DNA from: a bacterium
GTDB taxonomy: Bacteria > Joyebacterota > Joyebacteria > Joyebacterales > Joyebacteraceae
Reading direction: 5' to 3'
DNA length: 64,000 bases
NCBI GenBank assembly: GCA_025774935.1
Contig: JALGZK010000005.1
Span: 269,841 to 333,840 of the forward strand
Under the pieces are notes generated by a model, which was given only the letters and a program-made list of their open reading frames with translations, did not search any database and was not told the DNA's origin. Every line of letters begins with the position of its first letter. The first letter of the stretch is position 1. Made by a program: the position numbers and the translations under genes. Below, in pieces: positions 57,067 through 64,000 of this stretch.

Positions 57067-58023
57067 CTAGACCTCCTTGAACTCGCCCATGGCCATGAAC
57101 TTCGCCAGCCGCTTCCTCACGAGCTCCACCGAGCCCATCTGCTCGAGCTCCGAGAGGTGTCGCTCGATCGCCTCGCCGACCGCGCGCCCCGCCGCCTCGG
57201 GATCCCGGTGCGCGCCGCCGGGCGGCTCGGGCACCGTCTCGTCGATGACGCCGAGCTCGGAGAGGTCCTTCGCGGTGATCTTCATCGCGTCGGCGGCCTG
57301 AGAAGCGCGCGCCGCGTCCCGGAAAAGGATCGACGCGCAGCCCTCGGGCGAGATCACCGAGTAGATTGAGTACTCGAGCATGAGCACGCGATCGCCCACT
57401 CCGATGCCGAGCGCCCCGCCGCTCCCGCCCTCGCCGATCACGACGATGACGATCGGAACGGGCAGGTGCGACATCTCGAAGAGGTTGACCGCGATGGCCT
57501 CGGCCTGGCCGCGTTCCTCGGCCCCGATGCCGGGCCACGCGCCGGGCGTGTCGACGAACGTGATGATGGGCCGGCCGAACTTCGCCCCCAGCTTCATCAC
57601 ACGCAGCGCCTTGCGGTAGCCCTCCGGGTGGGCCATCCCGAAGTTCCTCTGTATGTTCTGCTTCGTGTCGCGGCCCTTCTGGTGGCCGACGATGACGACC
57701 TTACGGCTGTTCAGGTGTCCGAACCCGGCGACGATCGCCTCGTCGTCCCTGAACCTGCGGTCGCCGTGCAGTTCGGTGAAGTCGATCCCCAGCATCCGAA
57801 CGTAGTCGAGCGTGTACGGACGCCTCGGGTGGCGGGCGATCTGAGTGACCTGCCAGCGCGTCAGCTTGCCGTAGATCTGCTTCCTGAGGTCCTCGGCCTT
57901 CGACTCCAGTCGCGCGAGCTCCTTGGCCACGTCGAGGTTCTGGTCGTCGGCGAAGCTCCGGAGTTCGTCGATCCTCTGCTCGAGCTCGAGGAGCGGCTTC
58001 TCGAATTCCAGCCAGCCTGCCAT
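57067..58023 (-). CDS. accA: Acetyl-CoA carboxylase carboxyltransferase, alpha subunit
   Basis: The 318-residue subunit is half of the carboxyltransferase that makes malonyl-CoA for fatty-acid synthesis. Typical are the start [56 protein letters not shown] and [20 protein letters not shown]. The later [20 protein letters not shown] motif is also present. Length and domain order are normal. accD, accB and accC are not in the window. The ATG lies 34 nt after the outer-membrane protein gene. Confidence 0.97.
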   Translation of the reverse strand: MAGWLEFEKPLLELEQRIDELRSFADDQNLDVAKELARLESKAEDLRKQIYGKLTRWQVTQIARHPRRPYTLDYVRMLGIDFTELHGDRRFRDDEAIVAGFGHLNSRKVVIVGHQKGRDTKQNIQRNFGMAHPEGYRKALRVMKLGAKFGRPIITFVDTPGAWPGIGAEERGQAEAIAVNLFEMSHLPVPIVIVVIGEGGSGGALGIGVGDRVLMLEYSIYSVISPEGCASILFRDAARASQAADAMKITAKDLSELGVIDETVPEPPGGAHRDPEAAGRAVGEAIERHLSELEQMGSVELVRKRLAKFMAMGEFKEV

Positions 58024-58057
58024 CGCTTCGCCCCCGTTCTTCTCTCGTCGTCTTCGG

Positions 58058-58801
58058 CTAGAAGCTCTGGTAGAAGGTGAACGCAATCGCGCGGCTCGAC
58101 AGGTTCGGCGACCCGCTCGGCCCGAGGAGGTTCCGGAAGTAGAAGTCGATCACGATCTGCTCCATGAAGACCCACCTCAAGCCCAGGTTCAGGTATCCGG
58201 TCTTGTCGGTCGGGTCCTCCTTCGTCGCGTCGTTCCCGAGCTGATACTCCGTCAGGACAGAGAACTCCTCGGAGAACCTGGCCGAGAGGCTGATCCAGAA
58301 GTCAGGCCGGGCCCTCTCGAGCTCGAGAGTCCTGCCGATGCCCCCGTGGAGCTGCCAGAACTCGGAGAAGGGCAACGTCTTCGTCAGTACGGCGTAGAAC
58401 CCGAGCGACGGCTTCTCGAAGGTGCCGTCCTCGAGCTGGGCACCGTAGCCCCTCCCATCGTACCCGATAGCGAGGGCCGGGATGGGGTCGCCCTCCGGCG
58501 CCAGCCGGAACTTCGCGTCGACCTCGATCGAGTCGTACCAGTCCGGATTGCCCGAACCTATGACGTTCTCCCCCCCGTACGAGATACCGAGGTAGAAGAA
58601 GTCGGAGGCCCCGACCTGAGCCGAGCCCCGGAGACCGCCGTCACCGACGACCTCGAGACCAAGCGAAAAGTCGCCCTTGAGGTACGTGTGGGCGGTCGGG
58701 GTGTCCACGAGCCTTGCGAAGTGCTCGTCGGCCGCCCGGGCGCCCACGGAAACGGCGAGCAACGCGACGACCAGCGCGACCAGCACGCTCGATCTCCACA
58801 T
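58058..58801 (-). CDS. Outer-membrane beta-barrel protein, YjbH-like
   Basis: The 247-residue protein has a signal peptide ([23 protein letters not shown]). Barrel-type strands then follow with [37 protein letters not shown] and [11 protein letters not shown], ending [10 protein letters not shown] with a terminal Phe. The order resembles the barrel domain of the exopolysaccharide protein YjbH, from memory only. The ATG at 58801 has a GGGAGG site nine nt upstream. It has its own promoter match at 58851-58879 and probably opens the transcript for accA, the membrane protein and ptsN. Confidence 0.75.
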   Translation of the reverse strand: MWRSSVLVALVVALLAVSVGARAADEHFARLVDTPTAHTYLKGDFSLGLEVVGDGGLRGSAQVGASDFFYLGISYGGENVIGSGNPDWYDSIEVDAKFRLAPEGDPIPALAIGYDGRGYGAQLEDGTFEKPSLGFYAVLTKTLPFSEFWQLHGGIGRTLELERARPDFWISLSARFSEEFSVLTEYQLGNDATKEDPTDKTGYLNLGLRWVFMEQIVIDFYFRNLLGPSGSPNLSSRAIAFTFYQSF

Positions 58802-58850
58802 CCAGACGGTCCTCCCGACTTCCCGAAAGGCCCTCAAGATCGTGCCGCAG

Positions 58851-58879
58851 AATATAGCAAGTGCGCATGAGGCTGTCAA
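58851..58879 (-). promoter_or_regulatory. Sigma-70 promoter of the barrel-accA operon
   Basis: On the minus strand a consensus TTGACA (58879-58874) and TATATT (58856-58851) are exactly 17 nt apart. The predicted start near 58844 is about 43 nt before the start codon. It directly abuts the terminator of dnaE. Confidence 0.75.
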
Positions 58880-58914
58880 TTAGAAACGCCGGAGGGCCTC
58901 CCGACCCCCCGGCG
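58879..58914 (-). terminator. Terminator of dnaE
   Basis: CGCCGG (58887-58892) pairs with CCGGCG (58909-58914), with GGG/CCC inside, and is followed on the minus strand by TTTCTAATT. It lies 37 nt past the dnaE stop. Its tail runs into the TTGACA of the next promoter. Confidence 0.55.
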
Positions 58915-58950
58915 GGACGCCCGATTCGGCGCGCCCGTAGCGGATCCGGG

Positions 58951-61900
58951 TCAGAACCCGGGATCCGGAGGACGGCTTCCGGCCAGTGCCCCCTGGAGCT
59001 CGACGTTCGACTCCCCGACCATGCTCTCGAGGCCCTCGAGGAGCCCTCGCGACGGCTCGACCTTCAGGCCGCTCGCGCTGATCGTGACGGCTCCGCCGGC
59101 GGCCGGCTGGACGACCAGCTCGACCGGGCACCTCCCCGGGTGCGCCACCAGGAGCTCCTTCAGGTCCTCGAGCGTGGGTTCCTCGAGCCCGGCGCTCGTG
59201 ATGGTGATCGAGACGCGCTCGACGAACCGGGAGTACGCGCCGGTGAGAGGGACGATCTCGTCCGCGATGACCTTCGGCTCCTGCTCCTCACGAGTCGAGA
59301 GCTTCCCCTCGACGATGATCGCCGCGTCCCGACGGATCTCGTCCCGCCGCTTCGCGTAGGTGCCCGGGAAGACCAGCAGCTCCGCCCCGCCGGTGAAGTC
59401 CTCGATCGTCACGAACGCCATCTGCTCGCCCTTCCTGGTGGTCGTCGACTTCACTCCCGTGATGATCCCGGCGAGCCGCACCGGCTCCTTGTCCTCCATT
59501 TCGGCGAGATCGCTGATCGACGCGGTCGCGAACGCCTTCAACTCGCGCTCGTACCGCGCGAGGGGATGCCCGGACACGTAGAGGCCGAGGACCTCCTTCT
59601 CCTTGGCGAGCGTCGTCCCGTCGTTCCACGGGTCGGCGTCGGGGAGCCGCCGCGGTTTGAGCTGCGCGCCCTGCGTGTCGTCGAGGGCTCCCATGAGCGA
59701 CGTCTGTCCGGAGTCGCGCTCGGTCTGGACGCGCTGGCCGAAGTCGAGCGCGGCCCCGACCGCGCGCATCTGCTGTGCCCGGTGGCCGTGCAGGCCATCG
59801 AGCGCGCCGGCCGAGATGAGGCTCTCGAGCACGCGGCGGTTGACGAGCCTGAGATCGACGCGGCTGGTGAGGTCGAAGATGTCCTCGAACGTCCCGTGCT
59901 CCCGCCTGGCCGACGTAATCGACCGGATGGCCGATCGGCCGACGTTCTTGATCGCCCCGAGTCCGAACTGGATGTCGCCCCGCGGCGTCGCGCGGAACTC
60001 CACGTGCCCCTCGTTGACGTCGGGCGGAAGGACGCGGATCCCGCTTCGCCGGCACTCGTTGATGAGCGTGACGACGCGGTCGGAGTTGTCCATCTCGCTC
60101 GTCATCGTCGCGGCCATGAACTCCGTCGGGTAGTGGGTCTTGAGATATGCGGTTCGGACCGCGGTGATCGCGTACGACGCGCTGTGCGCCTTGTTGAACC
60201 CGTACCCAGCGAAGTGAGCCATCTGGTCGAAGACGGCCTTCGCCGTCTTCTCCGGCACGCCCTCCCCCACGGCCCCCTTGACGAAGTCATCGCGCTGCTG
60301 GTCCATCTGCTCGACGATCTTCTTCCGCATCGCGTTCAGCAGGTGGTCGGCCTGACTCATGGAGAATCCGGCCATGGCGCTCGCGGCCTGCATGACCTGC
60401 TCCTGATAGGCCATGACCCCGTACGTCTCGGAGAGGACCGGCTCGAGACACTTGTGCTGGTACCGCACCTTCTGCCGCCCCTGCTTCCGCTTCACGTAGT
60501 CGTCGACCATCCCGGAGCCGAGCGGGCCGGGACGGAAGAGCGCGTTGACCGCGATGATGTCCTCGAGGCGCTCCGGCTTCATCTTGCGAAGGAGGTCGCG
60601 CATGCCCGACGACTCGAGCTGGAAGACGCCGACCGTGAATCCGGTTCCCAGCAGCTCGTAGGTCTCCGAGTCGTCGAGCGGGATGTCCTCCGGCGCCATG
60701 TCGACGCCGCGGTTCTCGTGGATCATCTCGAGTGCGTCGTGGATGACGGTGAGCGTGCGCAGGCCGAGAAAGTCGAACTTGAGGAGGCCGACCTTCGCGA
60801 GCGACCTCATGTCGTACTGCGTCACGATCTCGTCGCGGTTCGTCTTGTAGAGCGGGGTCCATGCGTCGATCCGACCGGGCGCGATGATCACCCCGGCCGC
60901 GTGGACCGACGCGTGACGCGAGATCCCCTCGAGGTTCCTCGCATACTCGATCAGGCGGGCGTAGCGCTCGTCGGAGTCGCGGAGCGTGCGCAGCTCCTCC
61001 ACGCGCTCCAGCGCGTCGTCGAGGGTGATGTTGAGCTCCCTCGGGATCATCTTCGCGATCCGGTCGACCTCGTTGTACGGGAACTTGAGGACGCGCCCGA
61101 CGTCGCGCACGGCGGCCCGGGCCATCATCGTGCCGAACGTTATGACCTGGGCGACCGACTCGCGCCCGTACTTCTCGGTCACGTAGTCGATCACCTCGTC
61201 GCGCCGCTCGTAGCAGAAGTCGATGTCGAAGTCAGGCATCGCCTTCCGGGCCGGGTTCAGGAACCTCTCGAACACGAGACCGAACCTGAGCGGGTCGAGC
61301 TCCGTGATGCCCAGAGCGTAGCTCACGATGCTCGCGGCCGCCGAACCGCGCCCGGGCCCGACGGGGATCCCTCTCCTCTTCGCCTCGTGGATGAAGTCGT
61401 GGACGATGAGGAAGTAACCTGCGAACCCCATCTCGTCGATGAGCCCGAGCTCCTTGGATACCCTGTCCTCGACCTCCGGCGTGACCTCATCGTAGCGCCT
61501 CTCCACTCCGTCGCGCGCGAGCGCCGCGAGGTGCTCAGAGGCGTCGGCGTAGCCCTCAGGGATGGGGAAGCGAGGCATGTGGACGGCGCCGAACTCGAGC
61601 GAGAGGTTGCACTTCTCGGCGACCTCGATCGTGTTCTCGTAGGCTTCCGGGAGATCCGCGAAGAGCTCGCGCATCTCATCGGGGGATTTCATGTAGAACT
61701 CGTCGTTCGGCATCCGCATCCGGTTCGGGTCGTCGATCTCCTTCCCGGTCTGGATGCAGAGGAGAACGTCGTGCGCGGGGGCCGCCTCGCGCGTGAGGTA
61801 GTGGCAGTCGTTCGCGGCCACGAGGGGAACTCCGAGCTCGGCCGAGAGCTCGGCGTAGACCTTCCTGATCTTCGCCTCTTCCGGGAGCCCGTGGTTCTGA

Positions 61901-62433
61901 ACCTCAAGGTAGAAGTTGCCCTCTCCGAAGATCTCGAGGAACTCGATGATCGACTCCCGCGCGGAGTCGATGCTCCCCGAGAGCACGTGCCGGGCGGGCG
62001 CGCCGCGAAGGCACGCGGTCATCGCGAGAAGCCCGGCGTTGTGCTCCCTCAGGAGCTCGAGGTCGATGCGGGGCCGGTAATAGAACCCCTCGAGATAGCC
62101 GACCGTGGAGAGCCTCATGAGGCTCCGGTAGCCATCGAGGTTCTTCGCCAGGAGGACCAGGTGCGTGAGCCCCTCCCACGCCCGGCCCTCGGACCTCGTC
62201 GCGTGCCCTCTCGGGTCGAGGTAGGCCTCCATCCCGATGATCGGCTTGATGCCTCGCTGCGACGCCTTGTCGTAGAAGCGGATCGCGCCGAACATGTTCC
62301 CGTGGTCGGTGAGCGCGAGCGCCGGCATCCTGAACTCGTGCGCGCGCTCGACCATCCGGTCGATGCGGCACGCGCCGTCGAGCAGGCTGTACTCGGAGTG
62401 GTTGTGCAGGTGGACGAAGTCTGAATGCGTCAT
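58951..62433 (-). CDS. dnaE: DNA polymerase III, alpha subunit
   Basis: The 1,160-residue replicative polymerase starts with the PHP domain (FVHLHNHSEYSLLDGACRID). The palm has the catalytic acidic residues in PDFDIDFCYERRDEVIDYV near residue 400. FGTMMARAAVRDVGRV, GYGFNKAHSASYAITAVRTA, a helix-hairpin-helix and an OB-fold (VRLAGIITGVKS) follow. Length matches DnaE1, the main replicase. The ATG chosen gives the normal N-terminus; an upstream reading frame exists but is not supported. It follows a lipoprotein gene by 17 nt and ends in a terminator. Confidence 0.98.
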   Translation of the reverse strand: MTHSDFVHLHNHSEYSLLDGACRIDRMVERAHEFRMPALALTDHGNMFGAIRFYDKASQRGIKPIIGMEAYLDPRGHATRSEGRAWEGLTHLVLLAKNLDGYRSLMRLSTVGYLEGFYYRPRIDLELLREHNAGLLAMTACLRGAPARHVLSGSIDSARESIIEFLEIFGEGNFYLEVQNHGLPEEAKIRKVYAELSAELGVPLVAANDCHYLTREAAPAHDVLLCIQTGKEIDDPNRMRMPNDEFYMKSPDEMRELFADLPEAYENTIEVAEKCNLSLEFGAVHMPRFPIPEGYADASEHLAALARDGVERRYDEVTPEVEDRVSKELGLIDEMGFAGYFLIVHDFIHEAKRRGIPVGPGRGSAAASIVSYALGITELDPLRFGLVFERFLNPARKAMPDFDIDFCYERRDEVIDYVTEKYGRESVAQVITFGTMMARAAVRDVGRVLKFPYNEVDRIAKMIPRELNITLDDALERVEELRTLRDSDERYARLIEYARNLEGISRHASVHAAGVIIAPGRIDAWTPLYKTNRDEIVTQYDMRSLAKVGLLKFDFLGLRTLTVIHDALEMIHENRGVDMAPEDIPLDDSETYELLGTGFTVGVFQLESSGMRDLLRKMKPERLEDIIAVNALFRPGPLGSGMVDDYVKRKQGRQKVRYQHKCLEPVLSETYGVMAYQEQVMQAASAMAGFSMSQADHLLNAMRKKIVEQMDQQRDDFVKGAVGEGVPEKTAKAVFDQMAHFAGYGFNKAHSASYAITAVRTAYLKTHYPTEFMAATMTSEMDNSDRVVTLINECRRSGIRVLPPDVNEGHVEFRATPRGDIQFGLGAIKNVGRSAIRSITSARREHGTFEDIFDLTSRVDLRLVNRRVLESLISAGALDGLHGHRAQQMRAVGAALDFGQRVQTERDSGQTSLMGALDDTQGAQLKPRRLPDADPWNDGTTLAKEKEVLGLYVSGHPLARYERELKAFATASISDLAEMEDKEPVRLAGIITGVKSTTTRKGEQMAFVTIEDFTGGAELLVFPGTYAKRRDEIRRDAAIIVEGKLSTREEQEPKVIADEIVPLTGAYSRFVERVSITITSAGLEEPTLEDLKELLVAHPGRCPVELVVQPAAGGAVTISASGLKVEPSRGLLEGLESMVGESNVELQGALAGSRPPDPGF

Positions 62434-62450
62434 CGTCGCTCGCGCGGGTC

Positions 62451-63116
62451 CTACTGGCCCCCGTCCTTCCGGTGTGCGTCTTTCGTGTGCCCGTCGTCGG
62501 TGAGCGCGCCCTCGCCGTGCGCCCTCACCATCCAGTCCAGGAGCTCGACCGCGGCCGACTGCATGCGTCTGCTCTTCCTCACCTCGACCAGCGCATCGGT
62601 CATCGCCCGGTCCCAGATCTCCTCCCGGACGCTCACGAGGACGAAGATCTGGCAGACCGGACCCCGCGCGCCAGAGTCTCCCGGTTCCCCGCACGGCCGG
62701 TGGTACTCGTTCTCGCGGACCGCCGCCGCCAGCATCCGCTCGCTGTAAGCGTCTGCGACCTCGGTCTTGATGACCAGACGGTCCTCCGGCATCGTCACGA
62801 CGCCGGACCTGCTCGTGCCCAGAGTGAGGAGGTCGTTCGCCCGTCGGGACGCCTCGTTCGCGATCTGCGACAGGGCGTCGGCGGTCGCGAGCTCGATGCC
62901 CGTCTCGACGTCGGCCGCCATCGAGACGCCGCCCACAAAGCACGTCGCTCCGTTGGCGGACCGCGGCACGATCCTCACCCACTCGGGCGGCGCTCCCGGT
63001 TCGGCCACTGCGGTGTCGATGTCCGTCTCGGACGACGTGCCCGCGCAGCCGGAGACGAACGCGCACGCCGACAGCGCCGCAAGGAGCACGGTGAGCAGGA
63101 GACGGCGGTGAAGCAT
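62451..63116 (-). CDS. LPP20-like lipoprotein
   Basis: The 221-residue protein has a lipoprotein signal ending FVSGC, with Cys24 lipidated. The body contains ATCFVGGVSMAADVETGIEL and ATADALSQIANEASRRANDL, which resembles LPP20/FlgP-type outer-membrane lipoproteins. A coiled region and a short charged tail (DGHTKDAHRKDGGQ) follow. It starts 17 nt before dnaE on the same transcript, with a promoter match upstream. Its function is not known. Confidence 0.8.
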   Translation of the reverse strand: MLHRRLLLTVLLAALSACAFVSGCAGTSSETDIDTAVAEPGAPPEWVRIVPRSANGATCFVGGVSMAADVETGIELATADALSQIANEASRRANDLLTLGTSRSGVVTMPEDRLVIKTEVADAYSERMLAAAVRENEYHRPCGEPGDSGARGPVCQIFVLVSVREEIWDRAMTDALVEVRKSRRMQSAAVELLDWMVRAHGEGALTDDGHTKDAHRKDGGQ

Positions 63117-63226
63117 CGTGTTCCTCCTTCGCCGAGAGAACGGGGCGGGACCGCGGTCCGATGGGGCGGCGCACGGCCCTGAGCCTGCAGCGCGGGACCT
63201 GGCGCCGCGTTCCGGGCCTTCCTCCG

Positions 63227-63256
63227 AGGGTATCAGGAGCGCGCTCGGAGCGTCAA
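63227..63256 (-). promoter_or_regulatory. Candidate sigma-70 promoter for the lipoprotein-dnaE unit
   Basis: On the minus strand TTGACG (63256-63251) and TACCCT (63232-63227) are separated by 18 nt, about 110 nt before the lipoprotein start and after the rRNA terminator. Confidence 0.5.
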
Positions 63257-63295
63257 GGCGACACGCCGCGCGGCGCGCCCCGCGGCCGGCGCGAC

Positions 63296-63334
63296 AAAAA
63301 AAGGACCCCTCTCGCCTCTCGGCGAAAGGGGTCC
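63296..63334 (-). terminator. Rho-independent terminator of the rRNA operon
   Basis: A strong stem, AGGGGTCC with GGACCCCT extended by GGCG/CGCC around TCTC, is followed on the minus strand by seven U residues. It lies six nt after the 5S rRNA end. Confidence 0.95.
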
Positions 63335-63340
63335 GTACGT

Positions 63341-63456
63341 TCCGGCAGCGTCCTACTCTCCCACAAGGTCTCCCAAGCAGTACCATCGGCGCTGGAGGGC
63401 TTAACTACTGTGTTCGAAATGGAAACAGGTGTGACCCCTCCGCCATTGCCACCGAA
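63341..63456 (-). rRNA. rrf: 5S ribosomal RNA
   Basis: The 116-nt gene reads, on the minus strand, TTCGGTGGCAATGGCGGAGG at its 5' side and GACGCTGCCGGAA at its 3' end, which pair to form helix I. The conserved loop-C and loop-B bases (CACAGTAGTTAAGC) and the GCGCCGATGGTACTGC arm are present. It comes 170 nt after the 23S end. No tRNA lies between. Ends are accurate within a few nt. Confidence 0.96.
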
Positions 63457-63627
63457 ACAAACATCGGGACAGCACGAAGCGTCCCCGAGTTTGGCACCTG
63501 GCTGGGGCAGGCCGAGGCCAACCCCACGTCAGTCGCTCGCGATCGCATCGCAGACTACGAAAGCCAGGTGCGCATTCCTGAGACAACTCATAGATTCGGA
63601 CGGGTACAAGCGTCTGTCTGTATTCTA
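63457..63627 (-). other. 23S-5S internal transcribed spacer
   Basis: This 171-nt spacer has no tRNA or protein-coding sequence that I can recognise. It is presumably removed during rRNA processing. Confidence 0.7.

Positions 63628-64000
<373 letters not shown>

Noticed and set aside
58861..62424. 1,187-codon plus-strand reading frame
   Set aside because: Exact antisense shadow of dnaE. Long open antisense frames are expected at this GC content.
63457..63627. tRNA in the 23S-5S spacer
   Set aside because: No cloverleaf or T-loop sequence could be found.

Overview
This GC-rich 64 kb window comes from a diderm (LPS-bearing) bacterium. It carries lpxL-type and heptose genes, an Omp85 protein, many signal peptides and several beta-barrel proteins. 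PorV-family, SprA-like and gingipain-like (C25) proteins, together with C-terminal sorting-type domains, point to the FCB superphylum or a related uncultivated candidate phylum of the Eisenbacteria/Krumholzibacteria kind. That placement is inference from gene content, not a phylogenetic test. Almost all genes are on the minus strand, packed with many 1- to 4-nt stop/start overlaps. Only a three-gene island at 11.2-13.7 kb runs on the plus strand.

Layout: (1) 1-7.9 kb, energy metabolism on the minus strand: a cyclic 2,3-diphosphoglycerate synthetase-family GTPase, sucCD, four-subunit 2-oxoglutarate:ferredoxin oxidoreductase korDABC, ndk, nuoE and the start of nuoF. Together these turn 2-oxoglutarate into succinate with reduced ferredoxin and a nucleoside triphosphate, and connect to NAD(H). 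(2) 8.1-9.8 kb, the ADP-heptose kinase and adenylyltransferase pair. (3) 9.8-13.8 kb, a lone three-repeat protein of unknown role facing a plus-strand island (DUF3467 protein plus two related outer-membrane barrels), with strong sigma-70 promoter matches on both sides and a sigma-54-type match. (4) 13.8-25.3 kb, a long minus-strand run: comEA, a PilS/NtrB-like kinase, a sigma-54 activator, rsmD, coaD, pta, a GlcD-type flavoprotein, obg, dprA, a DUF362 iron-sulfur protein and lpxL. (5) 25.5-39.2 kb, an unusual inner-membrane/outer-membrane fusion protein, a lipoprotein, histidine-degradation genes (hutU, hutI, ftcD, fchA), exonuclease-DinG helicase, thiC and ligA. (6) 39.2-56 kb, an envelope and secretion block: an Omp85 protein, a 1,137-residue SprA-like barrel, an NHL protein, two DUF5683-type membrane proteins, an M6 protease, a PorV-like barrel, a C25 protease and a CBS protein. 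(7) 56-63.1 kb, ptsN-like EIIA, a small membrane protein, accA, an outer-membrane protein, dnaE and a lipoprotein. (8) 63.3-64 kb, the end of an rRNA operon: 5S with a textbook terminator, and the 3' end of 23S.

The points most worth a second look are the ECF-S-component/TonB-receptor-like fusion at 25.5-28.0 kb, the tandem sigma-54 and sigma-70 promoter matches before the DUF3467 island, the type IX-secretion-like neighbourhood, the repeat protein at 9.9-10.8 kb and the cysteine cluster in one DUF5683-type protein. No CRISPR array, tRNA, insertion sequence, phage or attachment site was seen. All promoter and terminator calls are pattern matches made by eye.
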